Part shown: positions 1-7,985 of the stretch, piece after piece
Layout: the number at the start of each line of letters is the position of its first letter
Numbering within the stretch: position 1 is the first letter of the stretch
Source of the DNA: Paenisporosarcina antarctica
Lineage (GTDB): Bacteria; Bacillota; Bacilli; Bacillales_A; Planococcaceae
DNA: 64,000 nucleotides
Direction of reading: 5' to 3'
Assembly: GCF_004367585.1 (NCBI RefSeq)
Contig: NZ_CP038015.1
Span: forward strand, 1,618,001 to 1,682,000
Notes under the pieces: model-generated
What the model saw: only the letters and a program-made list of their open reading frames with translations
The model's database searches: none
What the model was told of the DNA's origin: nothing
Position numbers and translations under genes: made by a program

Positions 1-6
1 ATGCCT

Positions 7-939
7 TCATTCTTCTCTCAGACTCCTTCCTGTCATATGAATAAAGACGTCTTCTAACGTGGATGTTCTAGTTTGAAGGTCCGTCAATTTCAAATTTTTT
101 AAGGAAGTCAATTGTATTAAACTAATCAATGTCACCTGAAGATCGTCGGTGTACAGAACATATGTATCCTTACGATTGCCTACTTGTTTCACTCCATTAA
201 GCGATTCAAGCTCATCCTTCAGAAACTCGCCTTCAAATTGAAATTCTACCGCACTATCAGACTCTAAACTTTTAACGAGTCCTGAAGGGGTGTCTAAAGC
301 AATGAGATTGCCTTGATCCATGATGGCAATTCGGTCACAAAGAACATGAGCTTCATCCATATAATGTGTGGTTAATACTGTGGTCTTACCTTTTGCTTTT
401 AATTTTAAGACAATATCCCATAGCGTTCGTCTAGCCTGAGGATCGAGACCAGTCGTAGGTTCATCCAAGAAAAGTATCCAAGGATCATGAACTAGAGCAA
501 GCGCAATCGCCAAACGTTGTTTCTGACCACCCGAAAGAGTCTTGATTCGACTCTTGGCTTTCTCTGTTAAACTCATTTCCTCAATTAAATCAGGAATTGA
601 TACGTTTTTTTGATAAAAACTTGCATACAAGCGAAGGATTTCTTCAACAGTAAGCAGTTCGAATAATGTTGTAGATTGTAGTTGAATTCCAATTACTTCT
701 TTGACTTTCTTTAAGTCTCGTGAAATATCAAATCCACCGATTATTGCTGTTCCACCATCAGGTTTTCGCAGGCCCACCATCATTTCTAACGTTGTCGACT
801 TTCCCGCTCCATTTGGTCCAAGTAAACCAAATATTTCACCTTTTTTCACAGAAAAGCCAATCCCATTAACAGCTGTAAAGCTACCGTATTTCTTTACAAG
901 ATTTTTTACTTCAATCATTGTTTCTTCCTGATTTTTCAT
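7..939 (-). CDS. ABC-2 type transporter ATP-binding protein
   Basis: This is the cytoplasmic ATPase subunit of an ABC exporter of the drug, lipid or bacteriocin type. The N-terminal nucleotide-binding domain shows Walker A GPNGAGKST (about residue 43), signature LSGGQ (about 138) and Walker B ILFLDEP (about 156), then an H-loop THYMDEA. The last 90 or so residues form the variable C-terminal domain usual in this family. A GTG lies nine bases further upstream, but it abuts the AGGAGT ribosome binding site, while the ATG at 939 is correctly spaced, so 939 is taken as the start. The partner permease would follow on the minus strand just outside the window. Substrate cannot be told. Confidence 0.88.
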   Translation of the reverse strand: MKNQEETMIEVKNLVKKYGSFTAVNGIGFSVKKGEIFGLLGPNGAGKSTTLEMMVGLRKPDGGTAIIGGFDISRDLKKVKEVIGIQLQSTTLFELLTVEEILRLYASFYQKNVSIPDLIEEMSLTEKAKSRIKTLSGGQKQRLAIALALVHDPWILFLDEPTTGLDPQARRTLWDIVLKLKAKGKTTVLTTHYMDEAHVLCDRIAIMDQGNLIALDTPSGLVKSLESDSAVEFQFEGEFLKDELESLNGVKQVGNRKDTYVLYTDDLQVTLISLIQLTSLKNLKLTDLQTRTSTLEDVFIHMTGRSLREE

Positions 940-1240
940 TGTCCACACTCCTGCTATGTCTATAATAATATACTATTCTATTCTCAAAATAAGAATATAT
1001 CTATCTTGAATCTTCTTTTTATCAATTGAAAAACTCATCGTAAAATAAAAAGTATATCAGTCTTAAGTAATTGTTAGGGTTTTAGAGCTCCTCTCTACGA
1101 GAAGAAAAGAGAAGAGAAATTAATAGTGTTACTTCTTTCAGTAAACTAAGATTGTAGCGAACCTACTAACATTCTTACTTATCTAATATATTTACTTTTA
1201 TAAAAAAACAGAATATTCACCTTTATATATTATATCATTA
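940..1240. other. Intergenic region between divergent genes, no feature seen
   Basis: About 300 bases of AT-rich sequence separate the divergent ABC ATPase and thioesterase genes. I see no ORF, stable hairpin or repeat worth naming; it must hold the promoter of the ATPase gene. Confidence 0.5.
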
Positions 1241-1249
1241 TGCTATAAT
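1241..1249 (+). promoter_or_regulatory. Extended -10 promoter of the hotdog thioesterase gene
   Basis: The sequence TGCTATAAT is a perfect -10 hexamer with the upstream TG. No good -35 hexamer is seen, as is common with extended -10 promoters. Transcription would begin near 1256, giving a very short leader before the ribosome binding site at 1261-1265. Confidence 0.5.
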
Positions 1250-1272
1250 ATTCCAAAAGAGGAGGAATGACA

Positions 1273-1773
1273 GTGGAGAAGGTTGAACAGGTTGAGCAGG
1301 TGTTAAGAGCAATTCAAGATGATTATCCAGATGATTTTGCATGGTGCTATGGGTGTGGTCAATTAAATGAAAATGGTCATCATTTTCGGACAGGTTGGCA
1401 AGGTGAAAATACAATAACTATTTACAATCCATCACCAGATCATATCGCACTTCCTGGCTTTGTTTATGGAGGCGTGGTTGCATCACTAATTGATTGTCAT
1501 GGGACAGGTTCAGCGGCATTAATGTTACATCGCAAAAACGGACATGAAGTAGGAGATGATGCGGAGCCTCCTCGTTTTGTGACAGCTTCTTTAAAAGTAG
1601 AGTTTAAAAAGCCGACTCCACATGGCGTGCCGTTAAAAGCAATTGGAACTGTACATGAAATACACCCGAAAAAGTGGAAAGTAGATGTAGAAGTCTTTGC
1701 TAATGATATTCTTTGTGCTACTGGAGAAGTTATGGCTGTAGTAATGCCAAGCACTTTTACAAAAAAAGAGTAG
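1273..1773 (+). CDS. PaaI-type hotdog-fold thioesterase family protein
   Basis: This small cytoplasmic protein probably hydrolyses an acyl-CoA. Visible features are the CYGCG segment near residue 27, the LPGFVYGGVVASLIDCHG segment (the position of the helix-start catalytic region in hotdog thioesterases) and a C-terminal GEVMAVVMP strand, all typical of the 4HBT superfamily. An ATG at 1267 is only one base from the GGAGG at 1261-1265, whereas the GTG at 1273 has a seven-base gap, so the GTG start is preferred. It stands alone, ended by the terminator at 1795-1833. Two other hotdog proteins (15129 and 29777) lie in the aromatic catabolic island; this one is outside it and its substrate is unknown. 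Confidence 0.8.
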   Translation: MEKVEQVEQVLRAIQDDYPDDFAWCYGCGQLNENGHHFRTGWQGENTITIYNPSPDHIALPGFVYGGVVASLIDCHGTGSAALMLHRKNGHEVGDDAEPPRFVTASLKVEFKKPTPHGVPLKAIGTVHEIHPKKWKVDVEVFANDILCATGEVMAVVMPSTFTKKE

Positions 1774-1794
1774 ACTCTTAATAAGTAAGGAACT

Positions 1795-1833
1795 ATAACC
1801 AGTACAGAAGTATCATAATTCTGTACTGGTTAT
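1795..1833 (+). terminator. Hairpin terminator after the thioesterase gene
   Basis: Perfect 15-base arms (1795-1809 and 1819-1833, core AACCAGTACAGAA) enclose a nine-base loop. The U-rich tail is short, so this could work in either direction. Confidence 0.65.
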
Positions 1834-1962
1834 TTCTTATGTAAGTAACAAATAGAAGCTAATAATCATCCAGTATATATACGGATAGTTGATTTTTTCG
1901 ATAGATAATATTTAGAACTGGTCATAATTAAGCTGAATTTATCGTTTAGTAGTTTATTTAAT

Positions 1963-1990
1963 TTGAAAGTAATTTTCAATATGTTATAAT
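1963..1990 (+). promoter_or_regulatory. Strong sigma-A promoter of the antisense RNA
   Basis: TTGAAA at 1963-1968 and a perfect TATAAT at 1985-1990 are separated by 16 bases. It points at a short transcription unit with no plus-strand gene that ends in the terminator at 2095-2139, which fits an antitoxin RNA promoter. Confidence 0.7.
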
Positions 1991-1996
1991 AATACT

Positions 1997-2139
1997 TAGA
2001 AGAGCATAAACTAAAAAGACCGAATGGTGTAACCAGCACCATTCAGTCATGTAATAGCAGGTTCCCTACAAGGGTGTCAGCGTAAATAGTGAGAAATAAC
2101 CCATCTTGGCTGCTAACTCAAGGATGGGTTATTTTTTTT
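1997..2139 (+). ncRNA. Antisense RNA, putative antitoxin of a type I toxin-antitoxin pair
   Basis: A transcript of about 140 bases is predicted from the promoter at 1963-1990 to the T-run at 2132-2139. It holds a hairpin at about 2022-2047 (GAATGGTG paired with CACCATTC) and ends in the strong hairpin at 2095-2139. Its 3' end overlaps the 3' end of the convergent toxin gene (stop at 2129-2131) and it is fully complementary to the toxin mRNA 3' untranslated region. This arrangement matches txpA/RatA and bsrG/SR4 of Bacillus subtilis, where the antisense RNA promotes decay of the toxin mRNA. The exact start is inferred from the promoter. Confidence 0.65.
2095..2139. terminator. Terminator of the antisense RNA, overlapping the toxin 3' end
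   Basis: The arms AATAACCCATC (from 2095) and GATGGGTTATT (to about 2133) enclose a 17-base loop and are followed by eight T residues on the plus strand. The same inverted repeat would form in the toxin transcript, immediately after its stop codon. Confidence 0.75.
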
Positions 2140-2212
2140 GGTTAAAGGACAATATCAAAACGACTAAAGTTGCAAACGCTATTGCAAACATCAGACTTTC
2201 AGCTACTGACAC
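2129..2212 (-). CDS. Putative holin-like toxin, type I toxin-antitoxin system
   Basis: This 27-residue peptide starts with GTG at 2212. It has a short N-terminal segment (MSVAESL), one hydrophobic helix of about 16 residues (MFAIAFATLVVLILSF) and a basic tail NQKK. That pattern is the signature of the holin-like toxin family (Hol_Tox; relatives of TxpA/BsrG), small membrane peptides that damage the envelope when expressed freely. A strong GGGGG-rich ribosome binding site lies at 2221-2225, eight bases from the start. The gene is convergent with the antisense RNA of 1997-2139. No clear toxin promoter was identified. It is too short for most gene callers. Confidence 0.75.
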   Translation of the reverse strand: MSVAESLMFAIAFATLVVLILSFNQKK

Positions 2213-2507
2213 AGGCACCACCCCCTTTCAGGAAGTGAGCCAACCACCCTTGAGTACCTATACTAATACAACCCTATCATACCATTATTAACACAAGATT
2301 ACTTGGGTATAATGGTTGAAATATATAGTCGTACTTTTTCATGATGAATGTTTATTTAAAGTAGAAAATTTTAAGTTTACAATTTTACACCAGTTGATCA
2401 TGGCAATAATTTTAGAATAACTGGTGGTCTATTTTGACTTAAATTCGTATAATTCAGGAATTTTAAGTGAATAATTAGTACAGTACGAATTAAAAGGAGG
2501 ATTTTTG

Positions 2508-2687
2508 ATGAATGCTCAACGAGCGCAAGAAATTGCTTCATCCCCTATCTTGGCTGAAGTGTTTTGTGATGGAATTCCAATCTATATTCAACATGTAGAT
2601 GAAAATAAAGGAAGAGCTAGAATTTATCCTCTCAATGAACCAGAAAATGAACAAGAAGTATCATTAGCGAACTTAATAGAACAATAA
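2508..2687 (+). CDS. sspH: H-type small acid-soluble spore protein
   Basis: The product (59 residues) is a minor small acid-soluble spore protein, packaged in the forespore. The N-terminal MNAQRAQEI, the central PIYIQHVDE and the ARIYPL segment match the SspH family along its whole usual length of about 59 residues. The ATG at 2508 is seven bases from AAAGGAGG; an in-frame TTG just before it is too close. A GTATA at about 2444 and an AATAATTA 18 bases later loosely resemble a forespore sigma-G promoter. The gene is monocistronic and has its own terminator. It is direct evidence that the organism makes endospores. Confidence 0.9.
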   Translation: MNAQRAQEIASSPILAEVFCDGIPIYIQHVDENKGRARIYPLNEPENEQEVSLANLIEQ

Positions 2688-2705
2688 TTATCAAAAATAT
2701 TAATT

Positions 2706-2745
2706 AATAATAACCACCATTCTATCTAAAGTGGTGGTTGTTATT
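2706..2745. terminator. Terminator after sspH
   Basis: Arms built on AACCACCA and TGGTGGTT flank a ten-base loop, with A-rich and T-rich flanks, so it may also serve the convergent patatin gene. Confidence 0.6.
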
Positions 2746-2811
2746 TGTGATTACTGTTTGTAAATTACACAAGATGCTCTACTTTAAGTTTAAAGATCCC
2801 CTCAATTCTCT

Positions 2812-3687
2812 TCACATCACAACTTTATGATTAACATTCGCAATTCTTAACCAATCCGTGAGGTAAGGCAGATTTGCCAGGGCATCTTTATAGCCTAGAT
2901 TATATAACATCGTAAGTTTCTTGGGATTACGTTCAATTCGACCTATATTAAATGCTTGGCTTGGACGAATTATTATTGCTTTATGCTCTTCTTCTAATTT
3001 TTCTATGAAATCTAAGGTATCATTATACAACTGATACCTGTTCTCTAATGTATTTACTAATCCTTTATAATCTCTATAGAAATAAGAAGTAAATTTTATA
3101 AGTGATGATTTTGCTTTACGGTACCCTTTTTCTTTTGTTAATACAATGATGGGTTTATCGACGTAATCAGCCAATGCCTTATGTATAGGAATTGGATCAC
3201 TTATTCCCCCATCCATTAATAAGCTCCCTTGATAGTCAATTGCACGTGCCATAAAAGGCAAAGAGCTAGATGCACGAATAATGGTTAAGATATCTTTAGA
3301 AGATGTAGATTTATTAAAATATACAGGTTCACCAGTCAAACAGTTAGTCGCTCCAATAACAAATTCCTCGGGTGATTGGGTGAAGCGAGCAAAGTCAAAA
3401 GGAACTAAAGTATTTGGAATTTCATTAAAGATAAGATCCATACCAAAAAGTTCTCTTTTAAGAATCAGGTTTTTTATTGATATGTAATCTGGATGGTTGA
3501 CATAACCTATCGTCACTTGATGATTTCGTCCTAGTTGTCTTGATATATAAGAAGCCGCATTGCATGCACCTGCAGAAACGCCGATAACATAATCCGGAAA
3601 TAACCCATTCTCTAGAAAACATTCTAATACGCCTGACGTATATACACCACGCATGCCGCCACCCTCTAAAATAAGACCACTCTTCAT
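2812..3687 (-). CDS. Patatin-like phospholipase family protein
   Basis: This predicted serine hydrolase has the patatin catalytic dyad: GGGMRG oxyanion loop (about residue 10), nucleophile motif GVSAG (about 37) and DGGISDPIP (about 160) carrying the catalytic aspartate. The family hydrolyses lipid acyl esters in the cytoplasm or at the membrane; B. subtilis and E. coli relatives (YjjU-like) have no firm substrate. The ATG at 3687 is preferred because AAGGGG lies five bases upstream and family members begin close to the LILEGGG strand. An ATG at 3705 with AAAGG is an alternative that adds six residues. It stands alone. Confidence 0.85.
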   Translation of the reverse strand: MKSGLILEGGGMRGVYTSGVLECFLENGLFPDYVIGVSAGACNAASYISRQLGRNHQVTIGYVNHPDYISIKNLILKRELFGMDLIFNEIPNTLVPFDFARFTQSPEEFVIGATNCLTGEPVYFNKSTSSKDILTIIRASSSLPFMARAIDYQGSLLMDGGISDPIPIHKALADYVDKPIIVLTKEKGYRKAKSSLIKFTSYFYRDYKGLVNTLENRYQLYNDTLDFIEKLEEEHKAIIIRPSQAFNIGRIERNPKKLTMLYNLGYKDALANLPYLTDWLRIANVNHKVVM

Positions 3688-3893
3688 ACTTACCCCTTCT
3701 TTCATTTTACTACCTTTCAATTAATAAACGTTTTTTGAAAAAGAAGCCCAATACCTCCCTACATAGTAAATGCTACAGACACTATTAAAATGACAATAAA
3801 TAAAACTAAAATCTCATAGATAAATTAGGGGTCAATAAAGGGAAAAAAACCTTTGCAAACAAAAGAATTGATGTTCTTCACTGATGACCATTC

Positions 3894-4058
3894 TTGAATG
3901 ACATCCATATAGAAATTGAAGAAGTAATAGCAAAAATATGTCCATTTCCTGAAAAAAATTATTCATTCGATTATCAACATAGGTTTTACATTCCAAAAAA
4001 TTATATATATAACTTATTCATGACATTTTTCACTGTATCAAAGCTTAACTATGACTAG
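3894..4058 (+). pseudogene. Possible gene relic, 54 codons
   Basis: An open frame from a TTG at 3894 to the TAG at 4056-4058 reads like protein (acidic start NDIHIEIEE, then CPFPEKNYSFDYQH) but has no ribosome binding site and is preceded by a short open stretch in another frame (MFFTDDHS, stop at about 3894). This could be the remains of a frameshifted gene in the 408-base gap between patatin and the next gene. I do not recognise it. Confidence 0.2.
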
Positions 4059-4095
4059 TGAGATATACTATTATTAGAACAGGAGTTGTTGCTCG

Positions 4096-4695
4096 ATGTT
4101 AAAAAAACAGTTAGAAAAACATATAGCATATGCACTAACTACAGAAGAGAAAAAGTTGAATTTATATCCAGAGGAAAAAGAGTATGTAGTAAAACATCAG
4201 TTACTTTCCAGTAACATCGTAGTTGTGGATGTAGACTCTGATACTCGCTATTTTAATGCAGTTATTGAAAGATGCAATAAAGAAACAGAAGAACTGTTAT
4301 CTAAAGAGAAACTTAGCTTTTTAACTCAACCATTAAATTACCTAAAGGTTCACAGAAATGAATTTCTTTATGTTGAATCCACTTCACTTGAGAATATCGG
4401 CGTAGACTCAATTGCGTTAGAATTTGATGAAGTATTTGAAGCCTATACTGCTATGATGGGATTGAAACTGCAAAAGAAATTCGGTGATGCAATTAAAACG
4501 CATTTTGACGATCATTTGCAAGGGGATAAAACTGAATACAGTGTGTTGTTTTCGATAGAAGATGGCATGTGGCATGTGAATTTTCCTATAAACTTTGTTG
4601 ATCATTTTCACATGGAAATGTCGCTAAAAGAGGCTTATGAATTAATTTACCGCTTTTTATTTACATTAGTCGAGGATGTTGAGGATAATCAATAA
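4096..4695 (+). CDS. Hypothetical protein
   Basis: I do not recognise this 199-residue protein. It is acidic, has no signal peptide or membrane segment and no cysteine pair, and looks like a soluble cytoplasmic alpha/beta protein; the ends of the chain are rich in Glu and Lys. The ATG at 4096 follows AGGAG by ten bases, and a TATACT resembling a -10 element lies at 4064-4069. It is monocistronic, ended by a strong terminator at 4749-4790, and its coding character (codon use, length, ribosome binding site) is like that of the neighbours. Confidence 0.65.
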   Translation: MLKKQLEKHIAYALTTEEKKLNLYPEEKEYVVKHQLLSSNIVVVDVDSDTRYFNAVIERCNKETEELLSKEKLSFLTQPLNYLKVHRNEFLYVESTSLENIGVDSIALEFDEVFEAYTAMMGLKLQKKFGDAIKTHFDDHLQGDKTEYSVLFSIEDGMWHVNFPINFVDHFHMEMSLKEAYELIYRFLFTLVEDVEDNQ

Positions 4696-4748
4696 GTAAC
4701 ATTGCTTCTATTCAAAACGAAGTAAGTGCTAAAAATATTAATAAATGA

Positions 4749-4790
4749 AAAACGAGAAACTCATCAAATATCTGATGGGTTTCTCGTTTT
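4749..4790 (+). terminator. Terminator after the 4096 gene
   Basis: Eighteen-base arms (AAAACGAGAAACTCATCA and its near-complement with one G-U type mismatch) enclose a six-base loop and run into a T-rich tail. Confidence 0.8.
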
Positions 4791-4797
4791 TATTCAG

Positions 4798-4835
4798 TTT
4801 TCAACATTTTTATTATTGTTAATAAAAATGTTGAA
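4798..4835 (-). terminator. Terminator of the TrpXYZ-type ABC operon
   Basis: Perfect 16-base A/T-rich arms (4798-4813 and 4820-4835, containing CAACATTTTTATT) lie 14 bases beyond the ATPase stop codon at 4849. It sits next to the convergent terminator at 4749-4790. Confidence 0.65.
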
Positions 4836-4848
4836 AAATATAAATAAA

Positions 4849-5646
4849 TTAAACGGATAATAACGCTTTGTCACTCGTCAACTTTTCACCACGGATACGC
4901 TGAAATTCATCCATTAATTTTGGAATGGTTAATTTCTTCTTCTCCACAGCGTCTATTTCTAAAATGATTTGTCCTTTGTCCATCATAATAAGCCTGTTAC
5001 CTAAGTCTAAAGCTTGTTGCATATTATGAGTAATCATCAATGTTGTGAGCTGATTTTTTTCAACAAGTTCTTTTGTTAAATTGGTAATCAACTCTGCACG
5101 AGAAGGATCAAGTGCAGCAGTATGTTCATCCAGTAGTAAAATATCCGGTTGTGTGAAGGTAGCCATCAACAGTGAAAGAGCTTGTCTTTCTCCTCCTGAA
5201 AGCATTCCTACTTTTGCATTCAAACGGTTTTCAAGGTTTAAATGAAGTGTTTCAAGAGATTCACGGAACAATTCCCGACGTTTCTTGTCCACACCTATTC
5301 GTAAAAGACGTTTTTTGTTCCGTGAATAGGCCATCGCAAGGTTTTCTTCGATTGTCATCGTGGGCGCAGTTCCTGCCATTGGATCTTGAAATACTCTTCC
5401 AATCATCTGAGAACGCTTATATTCAGGCAATTTTGTCACGTTTTTTTTGGCAATTTCAATTTCACCAAAATCGGGAGTAAGCGCGCCGGAAATCATATTC
5501 AACATCGTCGATTTCCCAGCACCATTACTTCCAATTACCGTCATAAAATCACCTGGATTTAACTTAAGATTTATTTGATCTAAAGCAATTTTTTCATCAG
5601 GTGTTGCTTCATTAAATAATTTATTAATCTGGATGAGGTTTAGCAA
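4849..5646 (-). CDS. TrpXYZ-type ABC transporter ATP-binding protein
   Basis: This is the cytoplasmic ATPase of an importer from the family that includes streptococcal TrpXYZ (tryptophan) and relatives. Walker A GSNGAGKST is near residue 38, signature LSGGERQ near 149 and Walker B ILLLDEHTAALDP near 170, where the usual LLDEPT is LLDEHT, a known variant of this COG1101 family. The TTG start at 5646 is supported by AAGGGGGGAG six bases upstream, and it overlaps the permease gene by 23 bases, implying translational coupling. The operon order is binding protein, permease, ATPase. Confidence 0.88.
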   Translation of the reverse strand: MLNLIQINKLFNEATPDEKIALDQINLKLNPGDFMTVIGSNGAGKSTMLNMISGALTPDFGEIEIAKKNVTKLPEYKRSQMIGRVFQDPMAGTAPTMTIEENLAMAYSRNKKRLLRIGVDKKRRELFRESLETLHLNLENRLNAKVGMLSGGERQALSLLMATFTQPDILLLDEHTAALDPSRAELITNLTKELVEKNQLTTLMITHNMQQALDLGNRLIMMDKGQIILEIDAVEKKKLTIPKLMDEFQRIRGEKLTSDKALLSV

Positions 5647-6673
5647 CTGGAGCTCCCCCCTTCGTTCGCGAATGTTGATACTCTGCTAAGCGCTCGGCAT
5701 GCCGTTTAGCTTTTCTATTTTTTTCTCGTTTCTTTTCAAAGTACTGAGGTAAAATCAATGCACCAATTACAATAACGGCAGTAATTAATTTCATGTCTCC
5801 CGTATCAAGGAAGTCTATTCTAAGTGCTAGACCAAGTACAATTCGATAAATAATTGCCCCAGCAATAACAGCAAATGTAGTTCGAACAATAGTTTTGGTA
5901 CCAAATATGGCTTCACCGATAATGACAGATGCCAATCCAATGATGATCATCCCTATTCCCATTCCAATGTCTGCAAACTTAGCATACTGAGCAATCAGTG
6001 CTCCTGAAAAGGCAACCAAGGCATTTGAAAAACCAAGTCCAACAATAATGAGTGTGTCTGTATTAGCCGATAAGCTGCGAATCATTTTTTTATTATCGCC
6101 AGTAGCTCTTATGGCAAGTCCAACTTCAGTTTTCAAGAACCAATCTACAAGAACCTTAATTAGTAAAACGATGATGGTCATAATAAACAAAATACCCCAT
6201 GTGGACGGTAAATATTGAACCCCCATCATACTGAACATATTGTTAATTGCCGTGTCTATTCCAAAAGAACCCCAAAATGATTGGAATTGATTAAACATTG
6301 TTTCGGCATTTAATAAGGGAATATTCGGTCGACCTATGGAATTCTCGGAGGTTAGTCCCATTATTCGTAAATTTATAGAATATAAAGCAATCATCATCAA
6401 TATTCCAGCAAGTAAGGCATTGATCTTCCCTTTTGTATGTAGAAGGCCGGTTACACAACCAGCCAAAAACCCAATAATAACGGCTACTGCTGTAGCTAAC
6501 ATCGGATGATATCCTAAGATAATCATCGTGGCAGCAACTCCAGCTCCTGTTACAAAACTACCATCAACCGTTAAATCTGGAAAATCCAACACTCGAAATG
6601 AGATATACACCCCGAGTGCCATAATTGCATAGATGATTCCTTGCTCTACAGAGCCAAATACAGCTGAAAACAT
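5624..6673 (-). CDS. TrpXYZ-type ABC transporter permease
   Basis: This 349-residue integral membrane protein has about eight hydrophobic segments and ends in a basic cytoplasmic tail (KKREKNRKAKRHAERL). The segment FRVLDFPDLTVDGSF at about residue 27 is characteristic of the COG4120 permeases, which pair with pfam04392 binding proteins. AGGAGGTGA lies at a good distance before the ATG at 6673. It would form the channel for the substrate delivered by the binding lipoproteins of 6692 and 7986; an aromatic amino acid is the best guess from family and neighbours. Confidence 0.88.
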   Translation of the reverse strand: MFSAVFGSVEQGIIYAIMALGVYISFRVLDFPDLTVDGSFVTGAGVAATMIILGYHPMLATAVAVIIGFLAGCVTGLLHTKGKINALLAGILMMIALYSINLRIMGLTSENSIGRPNIPLLNAETMFNQFQSFWGSFGIDTAINNMFSMMGVQYLPSTWGILFIMTIIVLLIKVLVDWFLKTEVGLAIRATGDNKKMIRSLSANTDTLIIVGLGFSNALVAFSGALIAQYAKFADIGMGIGMIIIGLASVIIGEAIFGTKTIVRTTFAVIAGAIIYRIVLGLALRIDFLDTGDMKLITAVIVIGALILPQYFEKKREKNRKAKRHAERLAEYQHSRTKGGAPVAKPHPD

Positions 6674-6691
6674 GTAGAATCACCTCCTGTT

Positions 6692-7684
6692 TTATTCGCT
6701 AAATTCAGCTTTCCACTCGTCCTTGATATCAAGTCCGATAACTGATGCTGTGTCTTTATTCATAGTGAAAATTAATTTTTGTGGAATTTGAACAGGAAGG
6801 TCAGCAGGTTTGCTTTCACCTTTTAGAATTTTTACTGCCATTTCTCCTGCTTCGTATCCGATGTCAAAGTATTCAAATCCGTATGCTGCTAAGGCACCTC
6901 GTTTTACAGAGTCAAATTCGGCAGCCACCATCGGTAGTTTATTATCGTTTGCTACTGAAATGACAGATTCAAGTGCAGAAACAACTGTGTTATCTGTAAT
7001 GATGTAGAAAGAATCTACTTTGCCAATCAATGATTCGGCCGCTTGTTTAACATCTGCAGACGTAGCAACAGACGCTTCAACTACTTCCATATCCATATCT
7101 TTTAGCATTTCTTTAACCGCGTCTACTTGCGCACGAGAGTTTTGCTCTCCTGAGTTAAACACCATTCCAACTTTTTTAGCTCCTAATTCTTCTTTAAGGA
7201 ACTTCATTGTATTTGCGATCGCATCAGGATGACTATCAATCGTACCTGTTATGTTACCGCCCGGCTTTTCCATTGACTCGACTAACTCTGCTCCAACAGC
7301 ATCTGTTACAGATGTGAATACAATCGGAATATCTGAAGTGGCGCTGGCCGCAGCCTGGGCACTTGGTGTTGAATTCGCAAATATTAAATCCACATTAGAG
7401 CTGACTAGGTTAGTTGCAATTGTCGTACTGGCACTTGGATCACCTTGTGCAATTTGGACGTCATATTCTGCGTCAATTCCTGCATCTTCTATCGCTTTTT
7501 GAAAGCCATCATATGCTGCGTCTAAAGAAGGATGTTCGACTATTTGAGTAACCCCAATTTTAAATGTCTTTGTGTCTTCGCTAGATGTATCTTTTTCGGC
7601 TTCATCGTCTCCATCTCCACATGCTGCAAGAAATAGAACAGTACTAAAAAAAACAAGCCCAATTTTCTTCCAATTATTCTTCAT
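6692..7684 (-). CDS. ABC transporter substrate-binding lipoprotein (copy 1)
   Basis: The lipobox LAAC (cysteine at about residue 22) follows a short hydrophobic signal, so the mature protein is lipid-anchored outside the membrane. After an acidic linker come KIGVTQIVEHPSLDAAYDG and TNLVSSNVDLIFANSTPSAQ, typical of the pfam04392 ABC_sub_bind family. It lies 18 bases ahead of its permease. It is a close paralogue of the neighbour at 7986-8966, with long identical stretches (KIGVTQIVEHPSL, IFANSTPSAQA, FNSGEQNSR), so the pair arose by tandem duplication. The ligand is unknown; family members bind Trp or Tyr. Confidence 0.88.
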   Translation of the reverse strand: MKNNWKKIGLVFFSTVLFLAACGDGDDEAEKDTSSEDTKTFKIGVTQIVEHPSLDAAYDGFQKAIEDAGIDAEYDVQIAQGDPSASTTIATNLVSSNVDLIFANSTPSAQAAASATSDIPIVFTSVTDAVGAELVESMEKPGGNITGTIDSHPDAIANTMKFLKEELGAKKVGMVFNSGEQNSRAQVDAVKEMLKDMDMEVVEASVATSADVKQAAESLIGKVDSFYIITDNTVVSALESVISVANDNKLPMVAAEFDSVKRGALAAYGFEYFDIGYEAGEMAVKILKGESKPADLPVQIPQKLIFTMNKDTASVIGLDIKDEWKAEFSE

Positions 7685-7743
7685 TAAATTGTCCCCCTAT
7701 TATTATCTAAGTTCTATTTTGTGAATCTTTGAAACCAAGGAAT

Positions 7744-7776
7744 TTTATATTTCAATATACTATATTGAAATATAAA
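7744..7776. promoter_or_regulatory. 33-base perfect palindrome upstream of the binding-protein operon
   Basis: Sixteen-base perfect arms are centred on 7760 (core TATTTCAATATA, C, then its complement). It lies 60 bases upstream of the copy 1 start codon and about 210 bases beyond the copy 2 stop. It is the only clear structure in this 301-base gap. It could be an operator for the TrpXYZ-type operon or, less likely as it has no G/C-rich stem, a terminator for copy 2. Confidence 0.45.
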
Positions 7777-7985
7777 TTTAGTCTAAAAATTTTAAGAGTT
7801 CTGATAATTTAAGCGTTGAACATGCAGAGTTGCTATAAACCTAAAAGGATTTCAGTACTATCTTCAATCATACATTTATATATTTAGATAAGAAAGAAAA
7901 CTTTTCATATACATTAATAAATATAAAGATAAAGAGATTAGTAGCATAGAGCAAAAATAGTTAAAAACTTTAGAAAATCTCTAAT

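Noticed and set aside
2106-2291. Plus-strand 61-codon frame
   Set aside because: It runs across the antisense RNA terminator and the toxin gene on the other strand; no start signal.
1774-2500. Possible riboswitch in the structured region
   Set aside because: The structure is better explained by the type I toxin-antitoxin antisense RNA and terminators; no riboswitch core was recognised.
4417-4611. Minus-strand frame inside the orphan gene
   Set aside because: Lies opposite the better-supported plus-strand gene, without a ribosome binding site.
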